From positions 3,348,001 through 3,412,000 of the forward strand of contig CM041779.1 in NCBI GenBank assembly GCA_023374045.1: DNA of 64,000 bases. Reading direction: 5' to 3'. The position numbers and the translations under genes were made by a program. Of this stretch, positions 1 to 9,671 are shown piece by piece. Position 1 is the stretch's first letter. Every line of letters begins with the position of its first letter. The stretch is from Limonium bicolor (Eukaryota > Streptophyta > Magnoliopsida > Caryophyllales > Plumbaginaceae). A model generated the notes under the pieces. The model was not told the origin of the DNA and made no database searches. It saw nothing but the letters and a program-made list of their open reading frames with translations.

Positions 1-1413
1 TTTTTTATTGTCTCTCTTGAATTGGTAACCTTCCTGTCTTATTATTATTTTTCGTACTATATTTGTTAATTTAAATTTTGTGTACTCCTCCAAAGTAATT
101 AGGTGAATGCAGTTCAAGCACACCCCCTACCAAATACTCAAATACAGCAGGCGGTTTGGCAAGAGCTCTCTTCCTCAGCAGGTGAATGTGGTTAGTGCAC
201 AACCACACACCTAGAGCACTGAATTCCAAGATTTTTTTCAACACCTGAGGAAGTGGAAATTACATGAGATCTGACGTTCGCACGGAGCATAAGTCGCTGC
301 ACAGCAACTTTTTGCTCAACCATGACCACTTGGTCAACTCCCGTCTCTAACGCTAAATTTATCAATGGGAGTATGCGAGATCGTTCATGACCTCTATCGA
401 TATCTCTGATCACTCTGCCAAGTAGCCAAAGGCTAAGTGTAGGGCAGCCCCACGCATCTGGTCTTCTTCATCACAGGGGAGTCACTTCTTTTCTTTATTT
501 CTTATTTTTCTTTATTTTTCTTTCGAACACTGGGGACAGTGTCCTGCCAAGTGTAGGGCAGGGATCCCCCCTTAAAAAAATATATATGTTTGTTTAAATA
601 ATATGTATAAGTTTAGAGTTTTATCAATGTTTTACTAAACTTTTTGCATGTTTTTGATCGAGATAAGATTAGGAATGAATAAATGCTTGTTCTCTCAAGA
701 GGTAGCTTTCTAATGACTTATAGATTCCTGTTTTTTAACTTTTTGATTCTCTTTATAACATGAGTACATGATCTTTCTCCTAATTCTTTCCTTTATGTAC
801 TTATGGGTGTATTTTTTTTCTCAAATTGTGAAAAATCTTTTGGGTGAAAATCTTAAATAGGGTTTTTTGTGAAAAAAGAAAGAAGAAGAAGAAAAAAAGA
901 GAAGAAAAAAATAAAAGAAAAATCTTCTTCCAAAGGAAAAGCAATATATTCCTTGAGGTTGCAAAATTGCCTCAAAATAAAAGCAACAAACGAGAGTTTT
1001 TCCTTTTATTTTTCTCCTAAATTCCCCGTTCTTCAATACAAAAAAAATTCGGTTGATTCAGAAAACCCTTGCAAAATAGGGCTGAATAATAAAAACCAAT
1101 GATGAGAGTCTTGGCCACATTCAGAAACTCTGAAAAATAGAGCTGAATGATGGAAACCCGGAAAAAGGAGAGTTTACAAAAATCCCTAAACGCAAAATAG
1201 CCCAAAGGTTTTGATCGGTTTTTGAAAATTCCTTATACCCATTAGTATGTTTTGATGGATAAGGTAGATTAAGTGATACTTGTGAAATAGAGTCAGAAAC
1301 TTGAGAATATTTATCTTATTGTCATTCTAGAGTTTATCTGTTTTGTGCATAAGTAATTACTCCTTTCTAATCTTGTTTTGCTCGAGGACTAGCAAAAGGT
1401 AAGTGTAGGGCCT

Positions 1414-2913
1414 TGATAAGCCGCAGACTTATCATATTTTAGGCACTAGATTTAGTATTATATTTATCTAAATAAAGTTATATTTATGTTATTTATGCTT
1501 ATTATATGTTAAAGTATAATATTTGTACAGATTTATGTTTTTTGTGAGTTTTCTGTGCAAGGAATGATTTTCTAGGCAAAAGTTCAGTTGAAGCCGGACT
1601 CCATGCCGGGTAGTTTCTGCACGGCATAAGCACAGAACAGAAAAGAGGCCTTGCCGGACCAAATGCCGGGTAGATTCAATCCGGCTTAAGTGAAGAGACG
1701 CCACGGTTGACCAAGCGATAGCAGTTATTGACCGTTGATGAAAAGGATGATGCCGGGTGTGATGCCGGGTATCTTCTACCCAGCATAGGCACTGTTTCGC
1801 GCGGAATTGACGGTTTCGACCGTTAACAGTTGGGCGCATTTATCACGTGTGCCGGCTATTGGTGATCCGGCACGACGCCCGGCAGAGAGACATTTTTGGT
1901 GCCTATAAATAGGTCGAGGAAGGCTACATTTGGCACACTTCAACACCATATTATACTCCATTCACATCTCAGTTTCCGCCCCACTCCTGTTGGTGTCCAA
2001 GGAACGTCTGCAAATCCATCCACGCAAGAGAAGAAGAAGACCTTGTGCAGGTTAAGGCTATTAACATCTCCTTCTCCCCCTTTGTATTTCTTCTGTAGTT
2101 GTTGGATGTGATGATGCAGAATCCTTGTTAGGTTTTTGGTTAGGGAAGATTTCTTGTAAAACTTATGACCATTATGGAATTTACAAGTTTCTTAACGGAG
2201 GTTTCTAGTCTTCATGCAAGTTGAATGAGTTAGCCACTTATTCTCTTATTTATAAGTCCTATTTAAGGCTTTCAAAGCAAGAGTAGGATAGATTAGGATC
2301 TCGGTAATCTTTAATATTGTTGTTCTGAAAAGTGGATAACAAATGCTAAGGTTTTGGATTAATCTCTAATTTTCCCCATTATTCTGGTTGCATTCGCGGC
2401 ATTGGCTATGCACGATGCAAGTATGGATATTGAGTTCCTTAATGCAGATCTGATTCTGGAAGTGGTATTTACGAAATGAACGATGCCGGATGGAATGCCG
2501 GATTGGTTTTGCCCGGCACATTCAAAGAACTTGACTTTGCCGGATAGAGAAGGTCCGGCATGGCACCCGACATATTCATTTTGCGAGACCAAATCCTCTT
2601 TGAGACTTGCCACCCTTGATCATTGGTCATACGAACCTTTTGCATTGATAATCTTCCCAAATCAAAGTTAGTTTATTTATTTAGTTTAGGATCACATTTT
2701 CAATTCCCCCCTTGTTATTATAGAATAGGCTTTTGCCCGGATTAGGACTAATTTTCTATAAGTCCCTTGGGTACGATACTCTCGGTCGTAATATATTTAC
2801 ACTATACTCCGACCGGGTTTTATTTTGCTACCCGTAGTAGAGTTGTAGGATTAGTTAATAATTTATTTCATTCTTTTGTATATATTTTTATCCCTACAAT
2901 TTTTCTGTTAGCA
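1414..2913 (+). repeat. 3' LTR of element A
   Basis: The repeat starts TGATAAGCC and ends TTCTGTTAGCA. A TATA box (TATAAATA) lies at 1904-1911. The tail 2745-2870 shares the segment 'CTCGGTCGTAATATATTTAC' with both LTRs of element B. The LTR is rich in TGCCGG/CCGGCA inverted pairs, for example TGCCGGA...TCCGGCA near 2539-2566 and a near-perfect TGCCGGGTA/TACCCAGCA pair near 1762-1787. A polypurine-like tract, 1392-1413, lies just outside it. Confidence 0.85.
1904..1911 (+). promoter_or_regulatory. LTR TATA box, element A
   Basis: TATAAATA sits in the context GTGCC-TATAAATAGG, which is conserved at the same place in both LTRs of element B. It is the probable core promoter of the element. Confidence 0.6.
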
Positions 2914-4380
2914 TCGTGACAGTTTTCAAAACTAATCAGGAATTGAGACGTGAAGAAAGAACGTGATTAGATCGGATTATTAATCAAGAACTAATAACTT
3001 ATTTAATCCCTTACCAGAAATCAGAAATGAGAATTGACCACCTCGCCCTTGTCTTTAATCCAAAAGACATTTGCATCCTGAACTCAAATACTCTAGCTGA
3101 AACACCATAGAAAAAAATAAAAGTCTGCAATGAACTTTGGGTTATAATAGATTGCACTGATAAATGCGCCTAAAGATTAAAGTATGGAAAAACGATTCTA
3201 AGACGACTACAAAAAATGTATAACATGCGGAACCAATGACTGCTTGGTAGTCTCTCCCAAAAAGGGGTAACTTCAAATCTATACAACTTCAAAGGTTCAA
3301 GAAGATCTGACATGAAGAACACGACAACTATAAGAGCTTACAAAGCAAAACTCGCCTAGGCTGCTACAACGCAACACCTCGGAAGGGAGCTAACACACTA
3401 CTACCACAATAACACGTGTGGGAACGAGTGATAAGATCAGATGGAATTATAGTGAAAAAGAACACCCTCGATAGGGACAACTAGAGTGCTTCATCTGCTA
3501 GGCCCGGGACACCACGTGGTGACTACGCGGGGTAGACCCTGGCTGGTACGAGCAACCAAGAGGGGGAAGGAGTCGCTCAGAGTCAGAACACTCTGAACTC
3601 TACGGGAACCTCAGGCGCTGGTACTAGTACTCAACGCGATCCAGGTAACCGTAATCCTTAACCTAATTGATTGACTGCATGATTGCGCGCGCTAAAAGCC
3701 TTACTCTACCATGATGTATGTATAAAAAAAGAACTCAAGGGGCCTAACTCAGATAGCCGAGCAATAGAGTTACCCTAGGAAAACCTCCCATACTTTAATG
3801 AGCTTAAATACCTACAATCCTACCCGTTTCAAAACCGGAATCACACAAACCATAAGAAAATGATAGAAGAGTCAATGAGACCAACAATTGCCAAGGATGG
3901 GAAAGAGAACTACAGCTGACCCACACCGCACTAATAACCCAGCCTTCAGGGTACACTTACCACAACGAATACTACAACAATTACAATACCGATAGCTCAG
4001 CCTGCATGGCGCACTTGCTACAGCAAGAACTATGACAATCAATATACTAATAAATATGCCCGCCTTGCGCACTTGCTACATCAAGTGCTACAACTACAAC
4101 CAATTCTAAAAGACCGAGTGGACCAGAGAGTACAATACCATGGCTACCAAAAAAATTACCCAATTTTCATACAAACCCGTAACATGAAGGGATAGGAACT
4201 GTAGCTTGTCATAGAATAGGGTTCCAAACCCTACGGACAAAAGCCCTATAAAACCTCAGAGAGACCCGATGAGTCCGACCATTGCAAACCACAAAGAATA
4301 CACCAACTGTAACAAACTACACCAGTTTAAATGTTAGTGAATTTTCAACTACCGCTCATGTGCCAAACACCATAACCTGT
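2914..4380 (+). mobile_element. Decayed Ty3/gypsy interior, gag side (older host element)
   Basis: This stretch lies between the 3' end of element A and the 5' end of element B, and has no open gene. About 3994-4092 is the reverse complement of about 42545-42650 in the younger minus-strand gypsy element. Both carry paired 'CATGGCGCACTTGC' and 'CTTGCGCACTTGCTAC' blocks, so both elements belong to one family. The 3470-3650 stretch looks like a decayed N-terminal gag region. I infer that 2914-4385 and 9672-13179 were one interior before A and B inserted. Confidence 0.55.
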
Positions 4381-4385
4381 ACCGG
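4381..4385 (+). repeat. Target-site duplication, left (ACCGG)
   Basis: ACCGG immediately precedes the TG of the 5' LTR of element B. The identical ACCGG follows its terminal CA at 9667-9671. Five-base duplications are normal for Ty3/gypsy integration. Confidence 0.9.
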
Positions 4386-5890
4386 TGATAAGCCTCAGAC
4401 TTATCATGTTTTAGTGTACTTAATTATAAGATTATTAGTCAAATTAAGGTTAGAATAATTAATATTTATGTATATTATGTATTAAGTCTATTATTTGTTC
4501 AGATTGATGTTTTATATGTTTTTCCATACAAGGAGACATTTCTGACCACAATGCCGGACATAAGGCCGGATCATACCTGCACGGCACAAGCATGGAGCAG
4601 AAAAGCACTCTATGCCGGGTACATTGCCAGGTATATCCAATCCGGCATAAATGAGAAAAGTCGCCTCGATTGACCAGACGATGGCAATTAATGACCGTTG
4701 CCAAACCAACCTATGCCGGGTATGGTGCCGGACATATCCTGTCCGGCACAGGTACCTTTTCACGCAGATTTGGCGGTTTCGACCGTTAGCAGTTGGGCAC
4801 GTGGTTATTATATGCCGGATATAACTTACACGGCATGACATCCGGCACGAGAAGAATATGGTGCCTATAAATAGGACAAGGGGCTACACTTTTCAACACA
4901 CTTCAACATCATATTAAACTCCATTCATTACTCCATTTCCGCCTCATTCCAAGGTGTTGGTGTCCAAGGAAATTCTATGCAACTTTCCACGCGAAGAGGA
5001 GAATCCATGGCGGGTTAAGGCTACATCCAATCTTCTTATCTCCTGTGTATTCTCTCTCTCTCGATTTGTGTGGATGGTGGAGTAGGAATTCCTTGTTTGT
5101 TCTTGGGTTAGGGAATGAAACTCTCTTTGTAAAACAATGTGTTCTTCTTAATATAATTTCAAGTTTATTTTGAGTAAGGTTCTTATTGTAAGAGAATTGG
5201 TTGATCTCTTATTCTCTTAATGCTAATTCTACTTGAGGAGGATATATCCAAAAGTAGAATAGGTTAGACTCTCTTAATGATCTTCCTACTCTCTTCTTAT
5301 GAATTAAGAGTTAGTAGTAAGAGTGAGAATTAACCCACATTTCCCATTACTTTGTTCATTTCGTGGCATGACATATGCTCAAATTGTTAATAGGTAGTGA
5401 GTCTTCTGTTTTCTTCTCGGAAACTGGAATAAGAATACGCATATTGATTGTGCCGGATGCACTGCCGGGTGGCCAATGTCCGGCATATTCAAAGTCTTTG
5501 AATATGCCGTGCATCTGGTATCCGGCAGGACACCCGGCGCATTCAATTGTTGGTTAATTCGAAGGCTGGTGTTTATGTTGCAAGTTCACATTGGTACCTA
5601 GATGGTTTCACACCCTGGATCAAGGATAATTTCATTGTAATTACCACTTAGTTAGTTAGTTTTGATTAGGATTAGAAAACATTTCAATTGCCCCCCTTGT
5701 CTTAGAATAGGTTATTACCGGATTAGGACTAATTTTCTATAAGTCCCTTGGGTTCGATACTCTCGGTCGTAATATATTTACACTATACTCCGACCGGGTT
5801 TTATTTTGCTACCCGTAGTAGAGTTGTAGGATTAGTTTATTATTTTATTATTTTTGTATATAGTTTTCCCCTACAATTTTCTGTTTAGCA
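4386..5890 (+). repeat. 5' LTR of element B
   Basis: 1505 bp, from TGATAAGCC to TTTAGCA. It has a TATA box at 4866-4873, a perfect 10-bp stem with 5-nt loop at 4725-4749, and a 14-bp stem with 1-nt loop at 5481-5509. Compared with the 3' LTR it has 30 extra bases just after the TATA box and 12 extra bases near 5455. Confidence 0.93.
4866..4873 (+). promoter_or_regulatory. LTR TATA box, element B
   Basis: TATAAATA is followed by GGACAAGG. The equivalent in the 3' LTR is at 8684-8691. This is the probable promoter of the genomic RNA. Confidence 0.6.
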
Positions 5891-5893
5891 AAT

Positions 5894-5911
5894 TGGCGCC
5901 GTTGCCGGGGA
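5894..5911 (+). other. Primer-binding site, tRNA-Asp type
   Basis: TGGCGCCGTTGCCGGGGA lies 3 nt after the 5' LTR. It is complementary to the acceptor/T-arm end of plant tRNA-Asp (..CCCCGGCAACGGCGCCA). It is not a tRNA gene. Confidence 0.9.
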
Positions 5912-6011
5912 CTTGGAATTAGTCCAAGTCCTAAATTCGGTAAAACGCCCTATTCTTTATTCTTTGATTCTTTAATTCTTTACTTCTCTAATTCTTTTAA
6001 TCTCAATTTGG

Positions 6012-6673
6012 TATTCGGTTGAATAGGCCGGGTGTAAAGACCGGATGCCTCATACCCGACACATTCAGCATTTTATTTTCTTTAATTCTTGTATTCTCTG
6101 ATTTATTCACCCTTAGTTTTTGCAGAATTGAATATGCCGTGCACGATGCCGGGCAACCGATACCCGGCGTATTCGGAGGAAGTCTGATGCCGGACAGAAG
6201 TTATCCGGCATGATGACCGGCATGTTCAAATTATTTTCAAAATTTCATACATTGTTAAGCTTTTAACAATTTGAATTTATTCTTGTTTACCTCTTCGTTT
6301 ATTTATCTCTTCTAATAGTCCCTACCTTGATTATTTAAATTAATTTCAGAGTTTGAACTTGCCGTGTATTATGCCGGGTTTCTTACACCCGGCTTCTCGA
6401 AGGAAGTCCGATGCCGGATATGAAATATCCGGCATTACACCCGGCTTGTTCAATTTTACTCTCCAATTTTTGTCGTAAATAGCAAAGACACATATAAATG
6501 ATCTCTTACATTTTATGTCGTTCACTATTTTTATTTCTCCTTGTTGCATTTTTTTTATTTATTTCTTTCGGTTTGAACAAGCCGGGCAATATGCCGGGTA
6601 AAATCAACCCGGCATTAGTGGAGGAAGTCCACTGCCGGGTACGCAATGCCCGACACACGGTCCGGCATGTTCA
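6012..6673 (+). repeat. Array of four GC-rich structured cassettes in the element B leader
   Basis: Four cassettes occur at about 6012-6073 (shorter, decayed), 6129-6227, 6354-6453 and 6573-6673, separated by roughly 120 nt of T/A-rich spacer (period about 220). The last three begin with a TTGAA..GCCG block and end with a complementary CGGC..TTCAA block, and each encloses two TGCCGG/CCGGCA hairpins. Inner stems differ in sequence but keep pairing: GGATA/TATCC at 6416-6430, GGGT/ACCC at 6596-6610, GGA/TCC at 6192-6206. No coding frame runs through the array. Confidence 0.8.
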
Positions 6674-6779
6674 ATTGATTTATTTTTCTTTTAGTTTCGT
6701 AACATTTCTATATTATTGTTTTTTATACTATTTTGTTAAATTAATATTTTGTGTTGCTCCTCCTAAGGAAATAAGGTGA

Positions 6780-6980
6780 ATGCATCTCCGATCACATTAT
6801 CTTCATGAAGATTTATCTGACCGCGATCAGGAGACAAAGAAGCCATTTCTTCGTTCCTTAAGGCAACGACGAAACCAACAAACGCACTCCCTGCACAAAT
6901 GGAATCAAAAACCACCGGCGAATGGCAAGGACTCTCTTCCTCAGCAGGCAAATGTGGTTAGTGCACGACCATACACCTAG
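6780..6980 (+). pseudogene. Possible remnant of a gag start, unassigned
   Basis: A 66-codon frame rich in Gln, Arg and His follows the cassette array and ends at a TAG. The homologous place in element A (about 120-200) is not open in the same way, so coding is doubtful. It matches no domain I recognise. It sits where gag would begin in an autonomous relative, which is the only reason to list it. Confidence 0.2.
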
Positions 6981-8180
6981 CGCACCGAATTCCAAGATTT
7001 TATACCACCCGAGGAAGCGGAACTTGCAAAAGTTCTGGACCATTCGCATGGAGCATAAGTCGATGCAGTTGCAAATGCAGCAACTTTTTGCTCAACTATG
7101 ACCACTTGGTCAACTCCCGTCTCCAGCATTAAATTGATCAACGGGAGTATGCGAGATCGATCTTCGTTTCTATCGAGATCTCTGATCACTCGGCCAAGTA
7201 GCCGAAGGCTAAGTGTAGGGCAGCCCCACGCATCTGGTCTTCTTTCACCACAGGGGAGTCACTTCCTTTCCTTATTTCTTTATTTGTCTTTTGAACACTG
7301 GGGACAGTGTTCCTGCCAAGTGTAGGGCAGGGTCCCCCCTTAAAAATATATATATTTTTTATATAGAAAATAAATCACTAGTATATTTGATATAATAAGT
7401 TTAAAGTTTATCAATGTTTTACTAAACTTTTTGCATGTTTTTGATTGGGATGAGATTAGGAATGAATAAATGCTTGTTCTCTCAAGAGGTAAGCTTTCTA
7501 ATGACTTGTAGATTCCTATTTTTAACTTTTTGATTCTCTATATTAATATGAGTATATGATCTTTCTCCTAATTTTTTCCTTTATGTACTTCTGGGTATTA
7601 TTTTCCTTCTCTTTTCAAATTGTGAAAATCTTTTGGGTGAAAATCTTAAAAAGGGTTTTTGTGAAAAAAAGAAAGAAGAAGAAGAAAAAAAAAAGAGAAA
7701 GAAAAAAAGAAATCTTCTTCCAAAGGAGAAGCATTATGAGGTTGCAAAAATTGCCTCAAAATAAAAGCAAGAAACGAGAGTTTTTCCTTTTGTTTTTCTC
7801 CTAAATTCCCCGTTCTTCAAAGCAAAAGAAATCATGGTTGATTCAGAAACCCTTGAAAAATAGGGCTGAACACATAAAAACCATCGATGAGTGTCTTGGC
7901 CACATTCAGAAACTCTTGAAAAATAGAGCTGAATGATGGAAACCGGAAAAAGGAGAGATTACAAAATCCCTTATGCAAAATAGCCCGAAAGTTTTTGATC
8001 GGTTTTGAAATTGTTTTTTTATACCCATTAGTATGTTTCTGGTGGAATAAGGATGATTAAGTGATACTTATGAATTAGAGTCATATGGTTAGGAATATTT
8101 ATCTAATTGTCATTCTAAAGTTTATCTGTTTTGTGCATAAGTATTTATTCCTTTCTAAATCTTGTTTTGCTCGAGGACTA

Positions 8181-8202
8181 GCAAAAGGTAAGTGTAGGGC
8201 CT
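8181..8202 (+). other. Polypurine-like tract before the 3' LTR of element B
   Basis: GCAAAAGGTAAGTGTAGGGC plus CT directly abuts the TG of the 3' LTR. The same sequence precedes the LTR of element A at 1392-1413. This is the expected position of the plus-strand primer. Confidence 0.6.
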
Positions 8203-9666
8203 TGATAAGCCTCAGACTTATCATGTTTTAGTGTACTTAATTATAAGATTATTAGTCAAATTAAGGTTAGAATAATTAATATTTATGCTATATTATGTAT
8301 TAAGTCTATTATTTGTTCAGATTGATGTTTTATATGTTTTTCCATACAAGGAGACATTTTTGACCACAATGCCGGACATAAGGCCGGATCATACCTGCAC
8401 GACACAAGCATGGAGCAGAAAAGCACTCTATGCCGGGTACATTGCCGGGTATATCCAATCCGGCATAAATGAGAAAAGTCGCCTCGATTGACCAGACGAT
8501 GGCAGTTAATGACCGTTGCCAAACCAACCTATGCCGGGTATGGTGCCGGACATATCCTGTCCGACACAGGTACCTTTTCGCGCAGATTTGGCGGTTTCGA
8601 CCGTTAGCAGTTGGGCACGTGGTTATTATATGTCGGATATAACTTGCACGGCATGACATCCGGCACGAGAAGAATATGGTGCCTATAAATAGGACAAGGT
8701 ATTAAACTCCATTCATTACTCCATTTCCGCCTCATTCCAAGGTGTTGGTGTCCAAGGAAATTCTATGCAACTTTCCACGCGAAGAGGAGAATCCATGGCG
8801 GGTTAAGGCTACATCCAATCTTCTTATCTCCTGTGTATTCTCTCTCTCTCGATTTGTGTGGATGGTGGAGTAGGAATTCCTTGTTTGTTCTTGGGTTAGG
8901 GAATGAAACTCTCTTTGTAAAACAATGTGTTCTTCTTAATATAATTTCAAGTTTATTTTGAGTAAGGTTCTTATTGTAAGAGAATTGGTTGATCTCTTAT
9001 TCTCTTAATGCTAATTCTACTTGAGGAGGATATATCCAAAAGTAGAATAGGTTAGACTCTCTTAATGATCTTCCTACTCTCTTCTTATGAATTAAGAGTT
9101 AGTAGTAAGAGTGAGAATTAACCCACATTTCCCATTACTTTGTTCATTTCGTGGCATGACATATGCTCGAATTGTTAATAGGTAGTGAGTCTTCTGTTTT
9201 CTTCTCGGAAACTGGAATAAGAATACGCATATTGATTGTGCCGGGTGGCCAATGTCCGGCATATTCAAAGTCTTTGAATATGCCGTGCATCTGGTATCCG
9301 GCAGGACACCCGGCACATTCAATTGTTGGTTAATTCGAAGGCTGGTGTTTATGTTGCAAGTTCACATTGGTACCTAGATGGTTTCACACCCTGGATCAAG
9401 GATAATTTCATTGTAATAACCACTTAGTTAGTTAGTTTTGATTAGGATTAGAAAACATTTCAATTTCCCCCCTTGTCTTAGAATAGGTTATTACCGGATT
9501 AGGACTACTTTTCTATAAGTCCCTTGGGTTCGATACTCTCGGTCGTAATATATTTACACTATACTCCGACCGGGTTTTATTTTGCTACCCGTAGTAGAGT
9601 TGTAGGATTAGTTTATTATTTTATTCTTTTTGTATATAGTTTTCCCCTACAATTTTCTGTTTAGCA
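8203..9666 (+). repeat. 3' LTR of element B
   Basis: 1464 bp, nearly identical by eye to the 5' LTR. It differs by a 30-bp loss immediately downstream of the TATA box (near 8700), a 12-bp loss near 9240, and scattered substitutions including CCGGCAC to CCGACAC in the 8570 hairpin. Confidence 0.92.
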
Positions 9667-9671
9667 ACCGG
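9667..9671 (+). repeat. Target-site duplication, right (ACCGG)
   Basis: An exact copy of 4381-4385, directly after the terminal CA of element B. Confidence 0.9.

Larger units (their letters stand above)
1..2913 (+). mobile_element. Element A: non-autonomous LTR retrotransposon, 3' part
   Basis: The internal 3' region (1-1413) and 3' LTR (1414-2913) of a Ty3/gypsy-type element whose 5' part lies before the window. Positions 120-1413 are clearly homologous to 6780-8202 of complete element B. They share a purine-rich coding-like patch, the 'ACTGGGGACAGTGT' and 'AAGTGTAGGGCAGGG' motifs, and an LTR-adjacent tract ending AAGTGTAGGGCC. No gag, protease, reverse transcriptase or integrase reading frame is visible, and the short ORFs here are not conserved in frame with B. 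The LTR is diverged from that of B, so A is a different subfamily. If intact, the 5-bp target duplication would be TCGTG (2914-2918), with the partner outside the window. Confidence 0.8.
4386..9666 (+). mobile_element. Element B: complete non-autonomous Ty3/gypsy-type element
   Basis: A complete 5.28 kb LTR element with TG..CA termini, two near-identical LTRs (4386-5890 and 8203-9666) and flanking ACCGG duplications. Its primer-binding site is TGGCGCCGTTGCCGGGGA, complementary to the 3' end of plant tRNA-Asp and typical of Athila/Tat-type gypsy elements. The 2.3 kb interior has no gag-pol, so movement must have depended on proteins supplied in trans. The interior starts with a 0.7 kb array of GC-rich structured cassettes, followed by a segment shared with element A and a purine-rich tail. 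Clade assignment (Athila/Tat) rests only on the primer-binding site and is inferred. Confidence 0.9.

Noticed and set aside
192..413. Minus-strand 73-codon ORF, with a relative at 6977-7189
   Set aside because: Antisense to the shared interior of A and B. Homologous only because the DNA is homologous, with no domain and no start context.
821..1102. Overlapping Lys/Glu-rich and Phe-rich ORFs
   Set aside because: Low-complexity purine run (AAGAAGAAGAAAAAAAG) in the element interior; the same run is at 7660-7720.
1489..1961. Minus-strand ORFs of 116 and 61 codons with repeated R-H-x-x-R-H patterns
   Set aside because: They are translations of the GCCGG hairpins in the LTR of element A. The equivalents in element B (4459-4841, 8283-8659) arise the same way and encode no known domain.
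5894..5911. Possible tRNA-Asp gene
   Set aside because: Only the 18-nt primer-binding complement is present; no cloverleaf follows.
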